Of a stretch of 16,543 nt of DNA, positions 15,688 to 16,543 are shown one piece after another (positions within the stretch are counted from its first letter, which is position 1; each line of letters begins with the position of its first letter). The notes beneath the pieces were generated by a model. The model worked only from the letters and a program-made list of their open reading frames with translations. It had not been told where the DNA came from and made no database searches. The translations under genes were made by a program, and so were the position numbers. Source of the stretch: an uncultured Clostridia bacterium (lineage in GTDB: Bacteria > Bacillota > Clostridia > Christensenellales > Borkfalkiaceae); contig CAUHGY010000039.1 in assembly GCA_959605945.1 (NCBI GenBank), forward strand, positions 1 to 16,543. Reading direction: 5' to 3'.

Positions 15688-15736
15688 GCATTTTAGCTTG
15701 TAAAACCCAATTTCTTTCATATTGGCGGGAATACGG

Positions 15737-15765
15737 TTTACATTTTTTTCCTGAAAGTGTATAAT
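15737..15765 (+). promoter_or_regulatory. rnj: Sigma-A promoter of the RNase J gene
   Basis: TTTACA at 15737-15742 and a perfect TATAAT at 15760-15765 are separated by 17 bases. Transcription from about 15772 would give a leader of roughly 170 nt before TTG 15946. No other gene is visible in the 343-nt divergent region 15603-15945. Confidence 0.75.
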
Positions 15766-15945
15766 ATAAACAAAAATGCATGAATGCGTCATCATTTTTT
15801 TTGGTAATATTGCGGTCTCTCTTCCGCCGATCGCGAGAAGCGTCGGATAAGATTCTGAATTAATCGGGGCAGCGATATGATTAAAAACGAACTTTTTATT
15901 TACATAATAATAAAATATAAAATTTAAAACGGTTAAGGAGATAAT

Positions 15946-16543
15946 TTGAAAACAAAAAAGATTCAGGAACGGGCGGGAACAAGTCCCGCAGCTGCCGCGG
16001 CTGAAAAGCGCTCGGCAAAAGTTGTCGCGCACAAAAAGAACAGAGAAGCGGCACAGCAGCTTAATGCTTCGGCACAAAAATCGTTAAAGGAAAGTAAAAA
16101 GACTCTTAAAGTCAGATTTTTGGGCGGAGTCGGCGAAATAGGCAAGAATATGACCGCGCTCGAATACGGCAAAGACATTATTATTATCGATGCAGGGCTT
16201 ACTTTTCCCGACGACAATATGCCGGGAGTCGACCTCGTTATTCCGGATGTGACATATCTTGTGCAGAACAAATCCAAGATCCGCGGCTTTGTTATAACGC
16301 ACGGGCATGAAGACCATATAGGCGGATTGCCGTATATTCTTAAAGATGTCAATGTTCCCGTGTTCGGAACAAAACTTACACTGACGCTTATTGAAAACAA
16401 AATCAAAGAGCAGCGTCTGTCGGATGTCAGCCTTAATTGTATAAAACCTGGCAGCATTATAAAACTCGGATGTTTTACGGTTGAATTTATCAATGTAAAC
16501 CATTCTATTGCCGGTGCGGTGGGGCTTGCCGTCACCACTCCTG
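15946..16543 (+). CDS. rnj: Ribonuclease J, 5' part, cut by the window edge
   Basis: The first 199 codons of RNase J, a metallo-beta-lactamase/beta-CASP exo- and endoribonuclease that degrades and matures RNA from 5' ends. The metal-binding motif HGHEDH is at 119-124, preceded by GGVGEIGKNMTALEYG and IDAGLTFPDD, and followed by NHSIAGAVGLAVTTP; these align closely with Bacillus RNase J. The start is TTG 15946 with a strong SD (AAGGAG, 15935-15940). The first 53 or so residues are an Ala/Lys/Glu-rich, probably disordered extension that Bacillus subtilis RnjA lacks; extensions of this kind are known in actinobacterial enzymes and might bind RNA or partners. A later in-frame start is possible but none has a comparable SD. 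The beta-CASP and C-terminal domains lie beyond the window. Confidence 0.94.
   Translation, partial: MKTKKIQERAGTSPAAAAAEKRSAKVVAHKKNREAAQQLNASAQKSLKESKKTLKVRFLGGVGEIGKNMTALEYGKDIIIIDAGLTFPDDNMPGVDLVIPDVTYLVQNKSKIRGFVITHGHEDHIGGLPYILKDVNVPVFGTKLTLTLIENKIKEQRLSDVSLNCIKPGSIIKLGCFTVEFINVNHSIAGAVGLAVTTP

Noticed and set aside
15604..16077. 157-aa minus-strand frame between serC and RNase J
   Set aside because: Covers both divergent promoters and the RNase J start; cysteine-rich low-complexity sequence without family features.
15963..16538. 191-aa minus-strand frame opposite RNase J
   Set aside because: Antisense of the RNase J catalytic domain, which is unmistakable on the plus strand.

Overview
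The window looks like chromosomal DNA from a Gram-positive-type anaerobe, most likely a clostridial member of the Bacillota. The evidence is AT-rich intergenic DNA, AAGGAG ribosome binding sites, near-consensus sigma-A promoters with 17-bp spacers, several TTG starts, a FakA/DegV fatty-acid kinase pair, RNase J, and a radical SAM/DUF4130 pair. No rRNA, tRNA, CRISPR array or intact transposase gene is visible. Family names were assigned by reading motifs; no database was searched.

Layout. 1-141: direct repeats ending in a strong hairpin, possibly the edge of a mobile element lying to the left. 312-1598 (+): PlsC-type acyltransferase with a zinc ribbon. 1707-2882 (+): a probably 5'-truncated protein of unrecognised function. 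2934-4313 (+): a family 4 glycoside hydrolase with the CHEV motif of alpha-galacturonidases. 4664-6393 (+): OmpR-type response regulator and sensor kinase, overlapping by 4 nt, behind a good promoter with possible operators. 6447-10728 (+): a DegV-family fatty-acid-binding protein, FakA kinase, a divergent acyltransferase-like protein and an HSL-type alpha/beta hydrolase. 10913-13035 (-): a DUF4130 protein and its partner radical SAM/helix-hairpin-helix protein, linked to DNA repair or modification. 13364-15602 (-): serC-serA, serine biosynthesis. 15946 to the right edge (+): 5' part of RNase J.

How the genes fit together. I see no convincing terminator between 4664 and 10728, so the two-component system may share a transcript with the lipid genes. 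In that reading the hydrolase frees acyl chains, DegV/FakB presents them to FakA for phosphorylation, and the acyltransferase-like protein uses an acylated product; this chain is inference. The minus-strand blocks are separate transcription units: a terminator and a promoter lie between serA and the radical SAM gene. The serC and RNase J genes diverge from a 343-nt region holding one promoter for each.

The most interesting items are the radical SAM/DUF4130 pair, the two-component/fatty-acid-kinase/acyltransferase/hydrolase cluster, the 11-bp-phased TTGA repeats before the response regulator, the truncated gene beside the GH4 enzyme, the repeats at the left edge, and the Fur-box-like stretch over the serC promoter.
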